Assembly (NCBI GenBank): GCA_964428015.1
Contig: CAYRWR010000007.1
Location: 62,001 to 126,000 of the forward strand
Direction of reading: 5' to 3'
Length of the DNA stretch: 64,000 bases
DNA from: CAYRWR01 sp964428015
GTDB lineage: Bacteria; Spirochaetota; Brevinematia; Brevinematales; CAYRWR01
Positions 33,045 to 42,073 of the stretch are shown piece after piece. Made by a program: the position numbers and the translations under genes. The notes below the pieces were generated by a model that was not told the DNA's origin, ran no database searches, and was given only the letters and a program-made list of their open reading frames with translations. Numbering within the stretch: the first letter of the stretch is position 1; the number at the start of each line of letters is the position of its first letter.

Positions 33045-34722
33045 GCAAAGCCCCCGCTATGGTTTTTAACAGCCTTCGTATTTTTCTTTTCATGATTTCA
33101 CTATCAAATTGCCCGAATCTTTTAAACAATGTCTTTTCTTTTAGAAAATACCTTTCTAAAAAAGGATATTCAGACTTTTCAAGGATATCAAATATTGCCT
33201 CATTTAGGCAAAGATTTTTAATAAATTTTTCCAAATTAGAGAATATTTGGTTATTCTCTTTCTCGTATTTATTTTTCCATTCCTGTTTTCCGCTAAACAG
33301 ATAACTTTTATCTATATCTGGAAATTGTGCCCATTTTTCAGCCAGCTGCTTAATATTTATCTCTTGAAAAAAGTTTATATGAGCACCTTGTGTTGTAGCA
33401 TTTATAACTTGGGAACTTTTTCCTTTTAAAAGGTTCTTACCTGATTCTTCAAACCACTTCCGATAGTTACTCAAAGAATTATCAGTAAGTACTTCACCCT
33501 GGACTCCTTTCACTGTTTTTGTTTTGCGCTGGGAAATTACGTTTAAAAACACACTGTCTATGGTTTTCAGACGATGGGTGCTCCTCTGAATCCGATAGTA
33601 ATGCGAGGTGGAGGGGCAATGTGAAGTATTCCAGCTATAAGCCAGATCCTGACCAGTGAGGACCAAAGGATCACCTCCCAGCAGGTATCCCAGGTGAAAT
33701 GCAGAAGTGGCAACTGACCCGCCTGTCTCTACATCACCAATCCTGATGGATAATTTTTCTTCCAGCCAGGATATAAGCGGATGCTTCAATATAGTGGGGT
33801 TGCCACTGGCATCCATATCCAGATGCGCCGTGTTTGCTGCTATAGTATGTACTGTCTTAAAATTCAGTAAAGCGGGATTTACCACCAGATCATAGATTAG
33901 ATTTGTCTGAGCTAAGTATTCCTTATCAATCCCGGAAAAATCACTCAAATTATGAACCTGGGAATCCAGACAATACACAAAATCCGCCTGTATACCCGCT
34001 TCAAATAACACCAATAAAGCTGTGTCTACAGCTATAATAAGACACTTTTTTTGAATTGCCGCCAGATAATCAAGAGATTGACGCAAGGAAGGTCCCGCTG
34101 ACACTATGACTACCGGTATGGAATGAGGAGAACAACGCAGGTCGTTAGCCAGCCACTGTCCACTCAGATGTGTAATGTTTTTTAATATGTTAATAAACCA
34201 CAATTCTTCAAAATAAAAACGGGTAGTAAAATCTCCCAGTTTTACCTGCATCAACCTCTGCAGTCTGGTTTCATAGATACCGTATTTTTCTTGATCATAA
34301 CCACCGCGTAGCACAATAGTCTTGATGTGCTTAAATTCTTCTATTTTTATTTCGGTAAATATCGCGTCCAGTTGTTCCGGTGGGTCGGTTGGACTTAGCC
34401 AGTAAGATTTTTTACCTAACTTATAAATCTTTTGAAAATACAGCCAGGATTGAGGATCTAATTCCAGAATGACGAAATGAGAAAATCCCTTTTGTTCCAG
34501 AAGATGAAGGTGATACCCTAACCCGACACCAAAACAAATCACCAGAGTCTGATCGGGATCCAGACCTGATAATGGTTCCACCAGTCGTTCAGCTTCCTTC
34601 CAGGGAGCGAAACGGCTATGTATCCACTGACCTGCTAAATATAAAGAAGGATACTTTTCACGGCTGGGCCTGATCTCCCCTTCTTTATCAATTAAACCTG
34701 TCAATACTTCAAAATCAATCAT
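33031..34722 (-). CDS. DUF115 / motility-associated glycosyltransferase-like protein
   Basis: 563 residues. The central DUF115 domain has PVVIVSAGPSLRQSLDYL (the conserved SAGPSL), IIAVDTALLVLFEAGIQADFVYCLD and ATSAFHLGYLLGGDPLVLTGQDLAYSWNTSH. Related proteins (Maf/MptE-like) transfer sugars such as pseudaminic acid to flagellin in Campylobacter and others, and several occur in spirochaetes. The N-terminal 170 residues carry a second nucleotide-binding-like segment (LVICFGVGLGYHLHLLEQKG). A cytoplasmic location is expected. The gene sits between PAP2 and MBL genes on one strand. Confidence 0.78.
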   Translation of the reverse strand: MIDFEVLTGLIDKEGEIRPSREKYPSLYLAGQWIHSRFAPWKEAERLVEPLSGLDPDQTLVICFGVGLGYHLHLLEQKGFSHFVILELDPQSWLYFQKIYKLGKKSYWLSPTDPPEQLDAIFTEIKIEEFKHIKTIVLRGGYDQEKYGIYETRLQRLMQVKLGDFTTRFYFEELWFINILKNITHLSGQWLANDLRCSPHSIPVVIVSAGPSLRQSLDYLAAIQKKCLIIAVDTALLVLFEAGIQADFVYCLDSQVHNLSDFSGIDKEYLAQTNLIYDLVVNPALLNFKTVHTIAANTAHLDMDASGNPTILKHPLISWLEEKLSIRIGDVETGGSVATSAFHLGYLLGGDPLVLTGQDLAYSWNTSHCPSTSHYYRIQRSTHRLKTIDSVFLNVISQRKTKTVKGVQGEVLTDNSLSNYRKWFEESGKNLLKGKSSQVINATTQGAHINFFQEINIKQLAEKWAQFPDIDKSYLFSGKQEWKNKYEKENNQIFSNLEKFIKNLCLNEAIFDILEKSEYPFLERYFLKEKTLFKRFGQFDSEIMKRKIRRLLKTIAGALHEQE

Positions 34723-34731
34723 TTCTTCAAC

Positions 34732-35271
34732 CTATATATATATCAAAAGAGAGATGTGAACACCCAGCCAGGCACAAATAAATCCCAGCACCACACCGAT
34801 CAATACATCCGAAGGATAATGCAGCCCCAGATAAATTCGGGAAATCCCGATAAGAGAAGATAACACTACCATGGGGATAAATAAAGGCGGATAAAAATAT
34901 TGTAGCACAAACGTAATGGAAAAAGCTGCTAAAGTATGCCCACTGGGAAAAGAAAACCGGTCCGGAGGCAGCATCAGATTGGTCAGGTCTTTATGTTTAA
35001 TGTATGGTCTTTTACGTGAAAAAATCCGTTTTAATATGGACTGGAACCCGATTTGAATCAATAGAGACAGTGTCATCGCGATCCCGGTATCCAGATTAAT
35101 AATCAGGGCAATAAGGCAGAGCAGCACCCACAGCCATCCATCACCCAGATGGGTAATAAATTTCATCACCTGTGTTAGCCTCTTACTACGGCCTTTTTGA
35201 AAAAAGCGCATAATGTGTGAATCCGGACTGCCCCAGCTGCGGCGTTTAGGAGTTTCTTTATCCATTGTCAT
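34732..35271 (-). CDS. PAP2-family lipid phosphatase
   Basis: 179 residues with about five membrane helices. The phosphatase signature is complete: K-R-x-x-x-K-R-P (LKRIFSRKRPY), PSGH (RFSFPSGHTLAAF) and SR-x5-H-x3-D (GISRIYLGLHYPSD). Such enzymes dephosphorylate lipid pyrophosphates, for example undecaprenyl-PP or phosphatidate, on the outer face of the inner membrane, which fits an envelope gene cluster. ATG at 35271 or 35265 could start it. It overlaps the nucleotidyltransferase gene by 14 bases. Confidence 0.88.
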   Translation of the reverse strand: MTMDKETPKRRSWGSPDSHIMRFFQKGRSKRLTQVMKFITHLGDGWLWVLLCLIALIINLDTGIAMTLSLLIQIGFQSILKRIFSRKRPYIKHKDLTNLMLPPDRFSFPSGHTLAAFSITFVLQYFYPPLFIPMVVLSSLIGISRIYLGLHYPSDVLIGVVLGFICAWLGVHISLLIYI

Positions 35272-36106
35272 GGTCCCCTATTCCCTGTGAGAAAAGGTCC
35301 AGTTTATAAATCAAATGACCCAGATCCCTGGTAAGATGACTGAGTTCATCCACCAAGTTATTTTTTGTTGATTTTTCCATCTGGAAGACTCTGGCAATTC
35401 TGGAATCAAAATGGGGCGGCAAATACCGGCAATTCTGCAGAGCATAATCCAGCATACGTTTTTCACCAGGGTGGAATAATCCATTGAGTGCAAATAATAC
35501 ATCAAAATATCCGGCAAAAAATGCGGTCATGCGGTGATTGATGGATAATGCGTCCTTTCTTTTTTGGGCTAGTTCAATCTGATGGACCAGCGAAAATGGA
35601 AAATCCAGCAAAACAGGATAATTCTTGGAGATTATGGCTTTTTGCAATGCCACCGGGTAGCCCTGTTCCAGTTTTTCCTGAAGGGGTGGAAAGGTGCGGT
35701 GTCGGTCAAATAAAACCTGGGAAGACTGGACATTGTAACAGATACAGGTTGTATAGCCCATTGAAGACTGATGCCTGTCTATGACCCTGGAGATCTCATC
35801 CTGAATCCAGTGGATAGATCGGTACATGATGTCCACCTGTATACCGCTGGCAGTATGGGTCCAGCAATCACCTTCCTCCCAGAAATGGTGGCCAATGATG
35901 GGATGGGATCCCAGAGATAAAGCAATTTCTTGTCTGTTTTGCAAATTTACCGGTTCAGAATAATATATATATAGGTCAATATCAGAATAAAGATCCTGAG
36001 TACCTGAAGTCAGAGAACCGCCCAGACAAACTGCTTTGACAGGAGAGAGAGAGGCAAACTCCTGGGAAATTTCCCAGGCTGCTTCCTGAGCAGTCATGAG
36101 CGGCAT
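35258..36106 (-). CDS. Nucleotidyltransferase-domain protein
   Basis: 282 residues. The pol-beta-type nucleotidyltransferase motif is GGSLTSGTQDLYSDIDLYIY: Gly-Ser followed by Asp-x-Asp, the metal-binding pair. A third acidic position is likely in IQVDIMY. The C-terminal 150 residues are helical (LVHQIELAQKRKDALSINHR) and look like the substrate-binding part of DUF4037-type proteins. It may modify small molecules or proteins; the substrate is unknown. It is coupled to the PAP2 gene and closely follows the GH3 gene. Confidence 0.75.
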   Translation of the reverse strand: MPLMTAQEAAWEISQEFASLSPVKAVCLGGSLTSGTQDLYSDIDLYIYYSEPVNLQNRQEIALSLGSHPIIGHHFWEEGDCWTHTASGIQVDIMYRSIHWIQDEISRVIDRHQSSMGYTTCICYNVQSSQVLFDRHRTFPPLQEKLEQGYPVALQKAIISKNYPVLLDFPFSLVHQIELAQKRKDALSINHRMTAFFAGYFDVLFALNGLFHPGEKRMLDYALQNCRYLPPHFDSRIARVFQMEKSTKNNLVDELSHLTRDLGHLIYKLDLFSQGIGDHDNG

Positions 36107-36109
36107 TTT

Positions 36110-37357
36110 TTATTCCCTGATCAGTGAAGAATAGTTCTTCATGGTCATTTTTTCACTCACCGGGATAATTGTCCATCTTTCTTTATTGAGATATTGTAGT
36201 TTTATTCTGATAATCCGTCGTAAAGCCTGATCGACTGTGGCCTTGCTGAGAGTCCCGTTATCATAGGCTGCCAGCAGATAATTATGCAGAGCACGGGCCT
36301 GGGTCAGCCACTGAGTCTGATCTTTGGTAATAGAGAGTACAATGTCACAACCCGCTTCCAGGGCTTTTACTGAAGCAATTTTATATTCATATAAAGCAGT
36401 AATACTCTGCATCTGAATATCATCGGTGATCAGGATATTCGTAAATGACTTTTCCCTCAATGTCTGCATGATACGCCGTGATAAAGTAGCGGGCAGGCTG
36501 TCCTCCCGGCTGAAAATAACATGACTGCTCATAATCACCGGAGAGTCCAGAACCTTATAAAAAGGGGCAGCCAGAGTACTAACCTGGTTCTGATTGTCCC
36601 GGCAGATTTCAAAATGAGGATCCTGTGAAACTGTACCATAACCGGGAAAATGCTTAGGCACAGCTATCAAAGAATATTGCCGAAAAACATCAACATACAT
36701 TTTGCCTAACTGGGCATTGATATCACCATCCTGGCTAAAACTGCGCTGTGCGATAATGGAATCCTGATTTAATACAATATCCATGACTGGTGAAAAGTTC
36801 ATATTAATGTTCAGGTCTTTTAATTTTTCACTATAATACAAGGCTTGTTCTTTTATACCTTCACTACCCTTTTCATTGTATACCTGTGAAGGGTATGGGT
36901 ATTCCCGGATAATTTTGGTAATACGGGCTACATCCCCGCCTTCCTGGTCCACGGACAGAAATAAAGGGATGCGGCTGCTTTCATTTAGAAGCTTTTGATT
37001 GAAGGCTTGCAGGGTATCAAAACTCTTTCCCTGTACATTGTCCCCCATCAGCATTATCCCGCCGATGCCTAATTCATCGATAAGTATGGAAATCTGCTCC
37101 AGGTTATTACCAAAATAATTTACCATCATTAACTGACCGATTTTCTCGGCAGGACTCATTTGTGAAATGATAGTTTCTATCAGGTCATTTTGACTGACAT
37201 TAGTAGCGGGAAGCTGCAGGGATTGTGCCGGCATCTTTTTAGGCTCTTTGTAGCGGATGTTGCTGAACTGTCTGGCCAGGCTGGTGACCAATAAACTGAG
37301 AATTAATAAACCAGCAGCTAACAGCACATAAACTTTATTTTGTCTTCGGTGTCTCAA
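36110..37357 (-). CDS. Membrane-anchored GH3 beta-N-acetylhexosaminidase (NagZ-like)
   Basis: 415 residues. An N-terminal helix (VYVLLAAGLLILSLLVTSLA) anchors it or acts as a signal peptide. The GH3 barrel has IGQLMMVNYFG, IGGIMLMGDN, LFLSVDQEGGDVARI, the substrate-binding AVPKHFPGYGTVSQDPHFE, VIMSSHVIF and LITDDIQMQSI with the catalytic Asp and a conserved loop. These features match NagZ-type enzymes that remove N-acetylglucosamine from peptidoglycan fragments. Unlike cytoplasmic NagZ, this one is exported. The start is TTG with GAGGAGG upstream. It leads the leftward operon. Confidence 0.85.
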   Translation of the reverse strand: MRHRRQNKVYVLLAAGLLILSLLVTSLARQFSNIRYKEPKKMPAQSLQLPATNVSQNDLIETIISQMSPAEKIGQLMMVNYFGNNLEQISILIDELGIGGIMLMGDNVQGKSFDTLQAFNQKLLNESSRIPLFLSVDQEGGDVARITKIIREYPYPSQVYNEKGSEGIKEQALYYSEKLKDLNINMNFSPVMDIVLNQDSIIAQRSFSQDGDINAQLGKMYVDVFRQYSLIAVPKHFPGYGTVSQDPHFEICRDNQNQVSTLAAPFYKVLDSPVIMSSHVIFSREDSLPATLSRRIMQTLREKSFTNILITDDIQMQSITALYEYKIASVKALEAGCDIVLSITKDQTQWLTQARALHNYLLAAYDNGTLSKATVDQALRRIIRIKLQYLNKERWTIIPVSEKMTMKNYSSLIRE

Positions 37358-37454
37358 TACAGCCTCCTCTGCGTGACATAATTATAAGCTGTTTCATTAC
37401 TTTCTTCAAGCAAGAGCCCCGGATTTTGTTTCATTTCATTTTCTAACCTCAAAC

Positions 37455-37483
37455 TTGCTAAACCACTGAGATACCATTAAAAT
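37455..37483 (+). promoter_or_regulatory. Promoter for the membrane protein at 37510
   Basis: TTGCTA (37455-37460), exactly 17 bases, TAAAAT (37478-37483). It lies 26 bases before the GTG start. Confidence 0.5.
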
Positions 37484-37509
37484 ATTTCTCTATATATCAG
37501 GAGTTTCAC

Positions 37510-38328
37510 GTGTTTATCAAAGTCTTAAAAAACGCTTTTATCCGGTGGTGGGACAAGATGGGGTATACATTCCTGTCATCCCTCCTGGGAGCTTTAAATC
37601 CGTTCTACCTTTATATCATCTATGCAGTCATTACCTGGTTGGGAGCTACAGATAAAGGACCACTTTTGAAATACGCTGAACAGTTTATCCTTTTCTTACC
37701 TGCTATAATCCTTACTGCACCTGTTTTCCCTACGACTTTTGCAGCTATCTCTGTACAGAAAAAAGTAATTGAGAATGAAAGTATCTACTTTAAAAAATAT
37801 TTCCCTGATTTTTTTAAATCTCTGGGAGAAACAATAAAACCTTCCCTGTTACTGACTCTAATGTATTTTGTCTCGGGTTTTTTAGTGGCCTATGCCGGTA
37901 TTTTCTACTATAAAATGCTGCCTGTACCCGGCCTGAAAATAGCGGTACTGGTTATCCTTTTCTGGATTTTCTTGTTCCTGCTGCTATCCCAGTATGTATT
38001 GATACCTCTTATAATCTTTAACCCTGAATTAAAATTAAGGCAGGCTATTAAACTATCCTTTCAGATGGTTATCGCTGAAGGGTTTCAGATTGCCCTGATA
38101 GGCCTAATCGACCTGATATTTAATGCCTTTCTCATTTTATCACGGGCTCTGGGTGTGTTTTTCTACTATGGATTGTCGGCTCATCTGAGGGTATATCTTC
38201 ACAAAGCGATTGTAGCCAAGTACGCCCCTGCTCCACAGGAGACCGAATCTGAGCATTATGATAAAATCGATGCTACTCAAAGCTGGGCTGAAGTCATGAA
38301 CCGGTTTAAAAATAAAGATAATTCCTGA
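37510..38328 (+). CDS. Multi-pass membrane protein (YesL/DUF624-like)
   Basis: 272 residues from a GTG with AGGAG six bases upstream. Five to six membrane helices can be seen (FLSSLLGALNPFYLYIIYAV, then LFLPAIILTAPVFPTTFAA, LLTLMYFVSGFLVAYAGIF, IAVLVILFWIFLFLLLSQYV, IALIGLIDLIFNAFLILSRA). The start (FIRWWDKMGYTFLSSLLGALNPF) and overall plan resemble the DUF624/YesL family of unknown function, sometimes found near sugar uptake genes. The C-terminal 40 residues are soluble and acidic. It converges tail to tail with the GT-C gene, with no spacer. Confidence 0.55.
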   Translation: MFIKVLKNAFIRWWDKMGYTFLSSLLGALNPFYLYIIYAVITWLGATDKGPLLKYAEQFILFLPAIILTAPVFPTTFAAISVQKKVIENESIYFKKYFPDFFKSLGETIKPSLLLTLMYFVSGFLVAYAGIFYYKMLPVPGLKIAVLVILFWIFLFLLLSQYVLIPLIIFNPELKLRQAIKLSFQMVIAEGFQIALIGLIDLIFNAFLILSRALGVFFYYGLSAHLRVYLHKAIVAKYAPAPQETESEHYDKIDATQSWAEVMNRFKNKDNS

Positions 38329-39864
38329 TCAGGATTCATCGTGCTTTTGAAAACGGGCCAGAAAACCCGGTCTTTTCTGAAAAGGGTTTTTCCCGTTTTT
38401 CATGCGAAACTGCATCTGAGCGTCATTAGTACTATTCTGCAAAAGGGTATTCCAGTCATCTTCTCTGAATAACGTATATTCCTGATCCAGTTTTATCGGC
38501 GGCATTGCAGGATGTGCCAGATATTTTACCATTTTCTCCTCAGGAATATTAAAAGCTATCCGGTAAATCCGGTCTGCCGGAACGTCCCAGTCCACTAAGA
38601 AAGGCAAAGTATGCCTGCGGCTGATAAATGTATAATAAAAGCTGAATCCATGGTGTACTATTACCATTTCAGGATGGACCCTGGCAAAGATTTTTTCTGT
38701 TTTCTCTATCACAGGCTGGTACTGAGCATAGGGCAGCATCTTTTCTGGCAAAAAGGTCAGATAACTGAAAGGAATAAGCAGCAAACTATAAAATCCCGTT
38801 GCGACCATACCGGCAATTTCAGGGATTTTCAAATCTTCTACTAGATTCACTAAAATATGAAAGATTAAAATAGGAACAAAAGGGATAATAGCAATAAATA
38901 CCCTGAAGCCGAAATCCAGATCATTCATCTTGTAAAAGGGAAAAACTGCCAGAATCAATAGCACCAGCATATACCATAAAAACCGGTCTGACCATCTTAT
39001 TTTTTTGAGTACAGCTCCGGCTATAATAAGTAAAATGGTCAGATAAGGCCAGATCATTTCGACCATCCAACCCGCATTGACGGAAAGATTGTGTGAAAGT
39101 ACCGCCGGGTGAAAGGAGAGCAGAGGCTGGAAAACCCCGCTTAATCTTTCCAAATCAAGCACTGATAATATTCCCGGCAATAACAATGTGCCTGCCACCA
39201 GGGCAATTACCCCTATTCCGGCTCCCAGGGCCAGCCAAATCCAGGGTAAAGCAAAGGCCATACCTATCAGAGCCATCACTCCCGACAAGCGGTGACTGAA
39301 CAAAGTCAATAACACTGCACCCAGCATTATTCCTCTGCGCAGGATTTGCCTGAGAAGGGGTTCTTTTGATTCTCTGTGTTTTTTATCCTGATTGATATTC
39401 CACAGCATCAGCCAGATAAAAAGCATAAAACTGGTCATACCCAGCATCTGCTTCAGAAACTGAGCTGCAATATAACTGAGTCCGGGTGAGACAGTCAATA
39501 CCGCGGTCAGCATCAAGGCCCACTCCTCTTTTTTATTCCCTTTATCTGAAAAGAGCTGTCGGGCTGCCAGGTAGGCAAACAGACTGTATAATAGACATAA
39601 GACAGAAGAAAGAAATTTAGGAGCTATTTCCCAATCTCCGGTAATAAGATAGGACACCACCATGAGCGGCGGGGTCAGAGAGGAGTCCGGGGCATGTGTC
39701 TTGCCTTCTTCCAGAAGTGACCTGGCCTGAATAATGTGAAAATAGACATCCCGGCCAACTGCATAAGGGGTTCTGGAAAAGGAGATGAATCTCATAAAAA
39801 AACTGAGCAGCAAAATTAACAGCAGTATAAATGCAGATATCAGATGTTTATTCTTCCCAGTCAT
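38329..39864 (-). CDS. GT-C-type membrane glycosyltransferase candidate
   Basis: 511 residues with about 11 membrane helices. The first outer loop contains GRDVYFHIIQARSLLEEGK, which fits the catalytic-Asp loop of GT-C enzymes (PMT/GT39, oligosaccharyl-transferase-like) that use lipid-linked sugars on the periplasmic face. A C-terminal soluble part follows (ARVHPEMVIVHHGFSFYYTF). Substrate and acceptor cannot be told. Its start overlaps the VanW gene by 17 bases, so the two are co-transcribed. Confidence 0.6.
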   Translation of the reverse strand: MTGKNKHLISAFILLLILLLSFFMRFISFSRTPYAVGRDVYFHIIQARSLLEEGKTHAPDSSLTPPLMVVSYLITGDWEIAPKFLSSVLCLLYSLFAYLAARQLFSDKGNKKEEWALMLTAVLTVSPGLSYIAAQFLKQMLGMTSFMLFIWLMLWNINQDKKHRESKEPLLRQILRRGIMLGAVLLTLFSHRLSGVMALIGMAFALPWIWLALGAGIGVIALVAGTLLLPGILSVLDLERLSGVFQPLLSFHPAVLSHNLSVNAGWMVEMIWPYLTILLIIAGAVLKKIRWSDRFLWYMLVLLILAVFPFYKMNDLDFGFRVFIAIIPFVPILIFHILVNLVEDLKIPEIAGMVATGFYSLLLIPFSYLTFLPEKMLPYAQYQPVIEKTEKIFARVHPEMVIVHHGFSFYYTFISRRHTLPFLVDWDVPADRIYRIAFNIPEEKMVKYLAHPAMPPIKLDQEYTLFREDDWNTLLQNSTNDAQMQFRMKNGKNPFQKRPGFLARFQKHDES

Positions 39865-40627
39865 ACATCAGCTCGGCTTTATTTTTAAATAGTAGTTGTT
39901 CCGCGATGATATCTTCTTCATGATGAGTGATCTGCCAGATTTCATTTTCTCTATACTGCTTGCCTTTTTCATCATATACGCGGTGCGCTCTTTCCTCCAA
40001 CTGGTAGCTTAGCTGGGGTACTTCGCGCGTGCGTATTTCCACTATCAGATGCTTTTCTTCAACCCTGGCTCTGATCTGAACCGGATAGTCCAGGGTATTC
40101 TGCAGCACCAGATCTTTGAAGTTAAAGAGCACGGTAGCTCCGCTGCCGAAAGGGACGTCACGGTTGTCATCTCTGAAAAGATCCAGTCCATGCCGATGAC
40201 GTTCTATAATACGCAGGCCGGCGTTAATAGCACAGAAACACAGCGCATTAGTGAGCTGACACAGGCCGCCGGCTATACTTTTGATAAGCCGACCGCCCTG
40301 TAATTCAAAACCGGGAGTATAGCCTTTAGCAGCTGTGGGCCGCCCCACTAATCGCCAGAATGAAAAAAATTGACCAGGCTGGATCACAATACCATTGACT
40401 ACAGCGCAGGCAATCCTGAGGGTCACAATTTTATTTTTCTGAAGCTGGACATAATCTTCGGGTACTTTTTTCAACAGCACTGAATGTCTTTCTGAAACGG
40501 TATGAGGGAAAACATCGTGTACAGGAGTCCTATGGACAAATGGCCTGAAATCAGTAAGGTTTCTGGCATGCCTCAGAATCCGACGTAACGCCACTCTTAC
40601 CGGTAAGGGAATCAGTCTTTGCAGCAA
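39848..40627 (-). CDS. VanW-family protein
   Basis: 259 residues. The VanW domain covers most of it: VVNGIVIQPGQFFSFWRLVG, the strongly conserved RLIKSIAGGLCQLTNALCFCAINAGL with GGLCQ, and a closing region (NTLDYPVQIRARVEEKHLIVEI). VanW occurs with peptidoglycan and glycopeptide-response genes, but its activity is unknown. No signal peptide is seen. The start is TTG with AGGAG six bases upstream. It overlaps the GT-C gene. Confidence 0.85.
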   Translation of the reverse strand: MLQRLIPLPVRVALRRILRHARNLTDFRPFVHRTPVHDVFPHTVSERHSVLLKKVPEDYVQLQKNKIVTLRIACAVVNGIVIQPGQFFSFWRLVGRPTAAKGYTPGFELQGGRLIKSIAGGLCQLTNALCFCAINAGLRIIERHRHGLDLFRDDNRDVPFGSGATVLFNFKDLVLQNTLDYPVQIRARVEEKHLIVEIRTREVPQLSYQLEERAHRVYDEKGKQYRENEIWQITHHEEDIIAEQLLFKNKAELMYDWEE

Positions 40628-40667
40628 CAGTCACTCCTTGTGAGTAAAAAAATAGGACGAATCAGTT

Positions 40668-42011
40668 CTACCTGGGAATAAAATCCTCATTGCAGGTCTG
40701 TCCCGAAATTCTGATCTGATCTCCCTTGCCTTTTTCAAAGGTCAGATTGTCAGAGAAAATCCGGGTATCTTCACTGGAAGAGGAATAACTGTCATCCGAA
40801 TAAGGATTATAGGATCTGGCCTGAGTCACTGTGACAGTATGATCACGACCGAATATCTTGGCTACAGTTTTGTCACCCACTGAGACCAGTACCCAGTTGC
40901 CGTCCATTACCTGGGTATTATCCAGTGTGGTCTCAGAGTCTTCCTCATAACTGGTTGAGGTAGTCAATTTCCACAATACGAAACTGCCGTTGCGTCTTAG
41001 TTTTAAAAAATAGGACTCCGATTCGTTGGATGCTGTAAAGAGTTTTCCTAAAAGAGATGACATAAAATTCCCGGCAAGCTTGCTCTGCAGTTCTTTGGCA
41101 ATCCTCTGGTCAAAATCTGTCTGGATATCCAGGATTGAACCTTTATTTCCCAGTTTAATCTCAGAAATCAGGGTATCCTGGTATTTGCTTCCCGGATAAA
41201 CACTCTTGATAGTCAGTGAAACCGTGGCTGCACTGACGCTCTTGCCCAAACCTATGGTTTGGATGCCTTTTTCATCCTTCAGAGTAAATTCACCCAGAGA
41301 CTGACCATCCAGTGAAACTTCTACTGACTTTATTCTGGAATTCTTTTCGAAATGATCATCAGAGCGCTGATACCCGTTTGCAATATACAGGGTGTCAATT
41401 GACTGGGGTGACTGGAGTTTTATAGTGAGACTTTCACCTTCACCCTGACCGGACGCGCCCTCGGCCCAGCCGAAATCCAGACGTCCGTCCACTACCAGAT
41501 CGGGCGCATAGGACTGCTCCGGTGTCAAACTGGAACTGGCAGTAATCGTCCCTGATACCTGATGTGGGTAAACAACAGCATTAGCTGCACTATCTTTATT
41601 AAGAATGACTTCGGAAATACCTTTGGCTGTATCTGATTTTAACTTGATATAAATAGTATAGACATCACTGAAATTCACATTGACAGGGTTGGATGGAGTG
41701 ATAGTACCAAAGCTGACCCCATTGAAAAAAACTTCAAAATCTCCCTGATTTCCGGGAGCTACAAGATCCAAAGTCTCTATTTTCATACCTTTGAGAAAAC
41801 GGATAGTCAAACCTTCATCTATGGAAGTTCCGTCTGGAGTCCAGGTGCTGCCTGGATTTCCATCCACAGCCTGCATCACTGAACTGCCTGCTTTGGTGCT
41901 GGAAGCAGATACTGAAAAAACGTTTCCTTTGCCTGTGGGTGCAGAGGTACCCCCACCTGTGCAACCGGTGATAACAACAGATAATACCATTAAAGACAAT
42001 AATTTCCTCAT
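40668..42011 (-). CDS. Lipoprotein with two discoidin-like glycan-binding domains
   Basis: 447 residues from the ATG at 42011, which has GGAGG upstream. A longer frame from 42068 adds a basic stretch that would spoil the signal peptide. The signal peptide ends in the lipobox ITGC (Cys17). Two jelly-roll domains follow. The first (about 28-140) reads VSASSTKAGSSVMQAVDGNP, then STWTPDG. The second (about 150-290) has WAEGASGQGEGESLTIKL and IANGYQRSDDHFEKNSRIKS, the signature of the NADase-type glycan-binding (discoidin) family. The C-terminus is beta-rich with unknown role. It may tether a surface glycan. It lies just downstream of the V-ATPase operon. Confidence 0.72.
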   Translation of the reverse strand: MRKLLSLMVLSVVITGCTGGGTSAPTGKGNVFSVSASSTKAGSSVMQAVDGNPGSTWTPDGTSIDEGLTIRFLKGMKIETLDLVAPGNQGDFEVFFNGVSFGTITPSNPVNVNFSDVYTIYIKLKSDTAKGISEVILNKDSAANAVVYPHQVSGTITASSSLTPEQSYAPDLVVDGRLDFGWAEGASGQGEGESLTIKLQSPQSIDTLYIANGYQRSDDHFEKNSRIKSVEVSLDGQSLGEFTLKDEKGIQTIGLGKSVSAATVSLTIKSVYPGSKYQDTLISEIKLGNKGSILDIQTDFDQRIAKELQSKLAGNFMSSLLGKLFTASNESESYFLKLRRNGSFVLWKLTTSTSYEEDSETTLDNTQVMDGNWVLVSVGDKTVAKIFGRDHTVTVTQARSYNPYSDDSYSSSSEDTRIFSDNLTFEKGKGDQIRISGQTCNEDFIPR

Positions 42012-42073
42012 TTTTTCCTCCAGCCTCGTAATTAAACACATTTTAGTTTTTATTATATATTTAATCAATTAAT

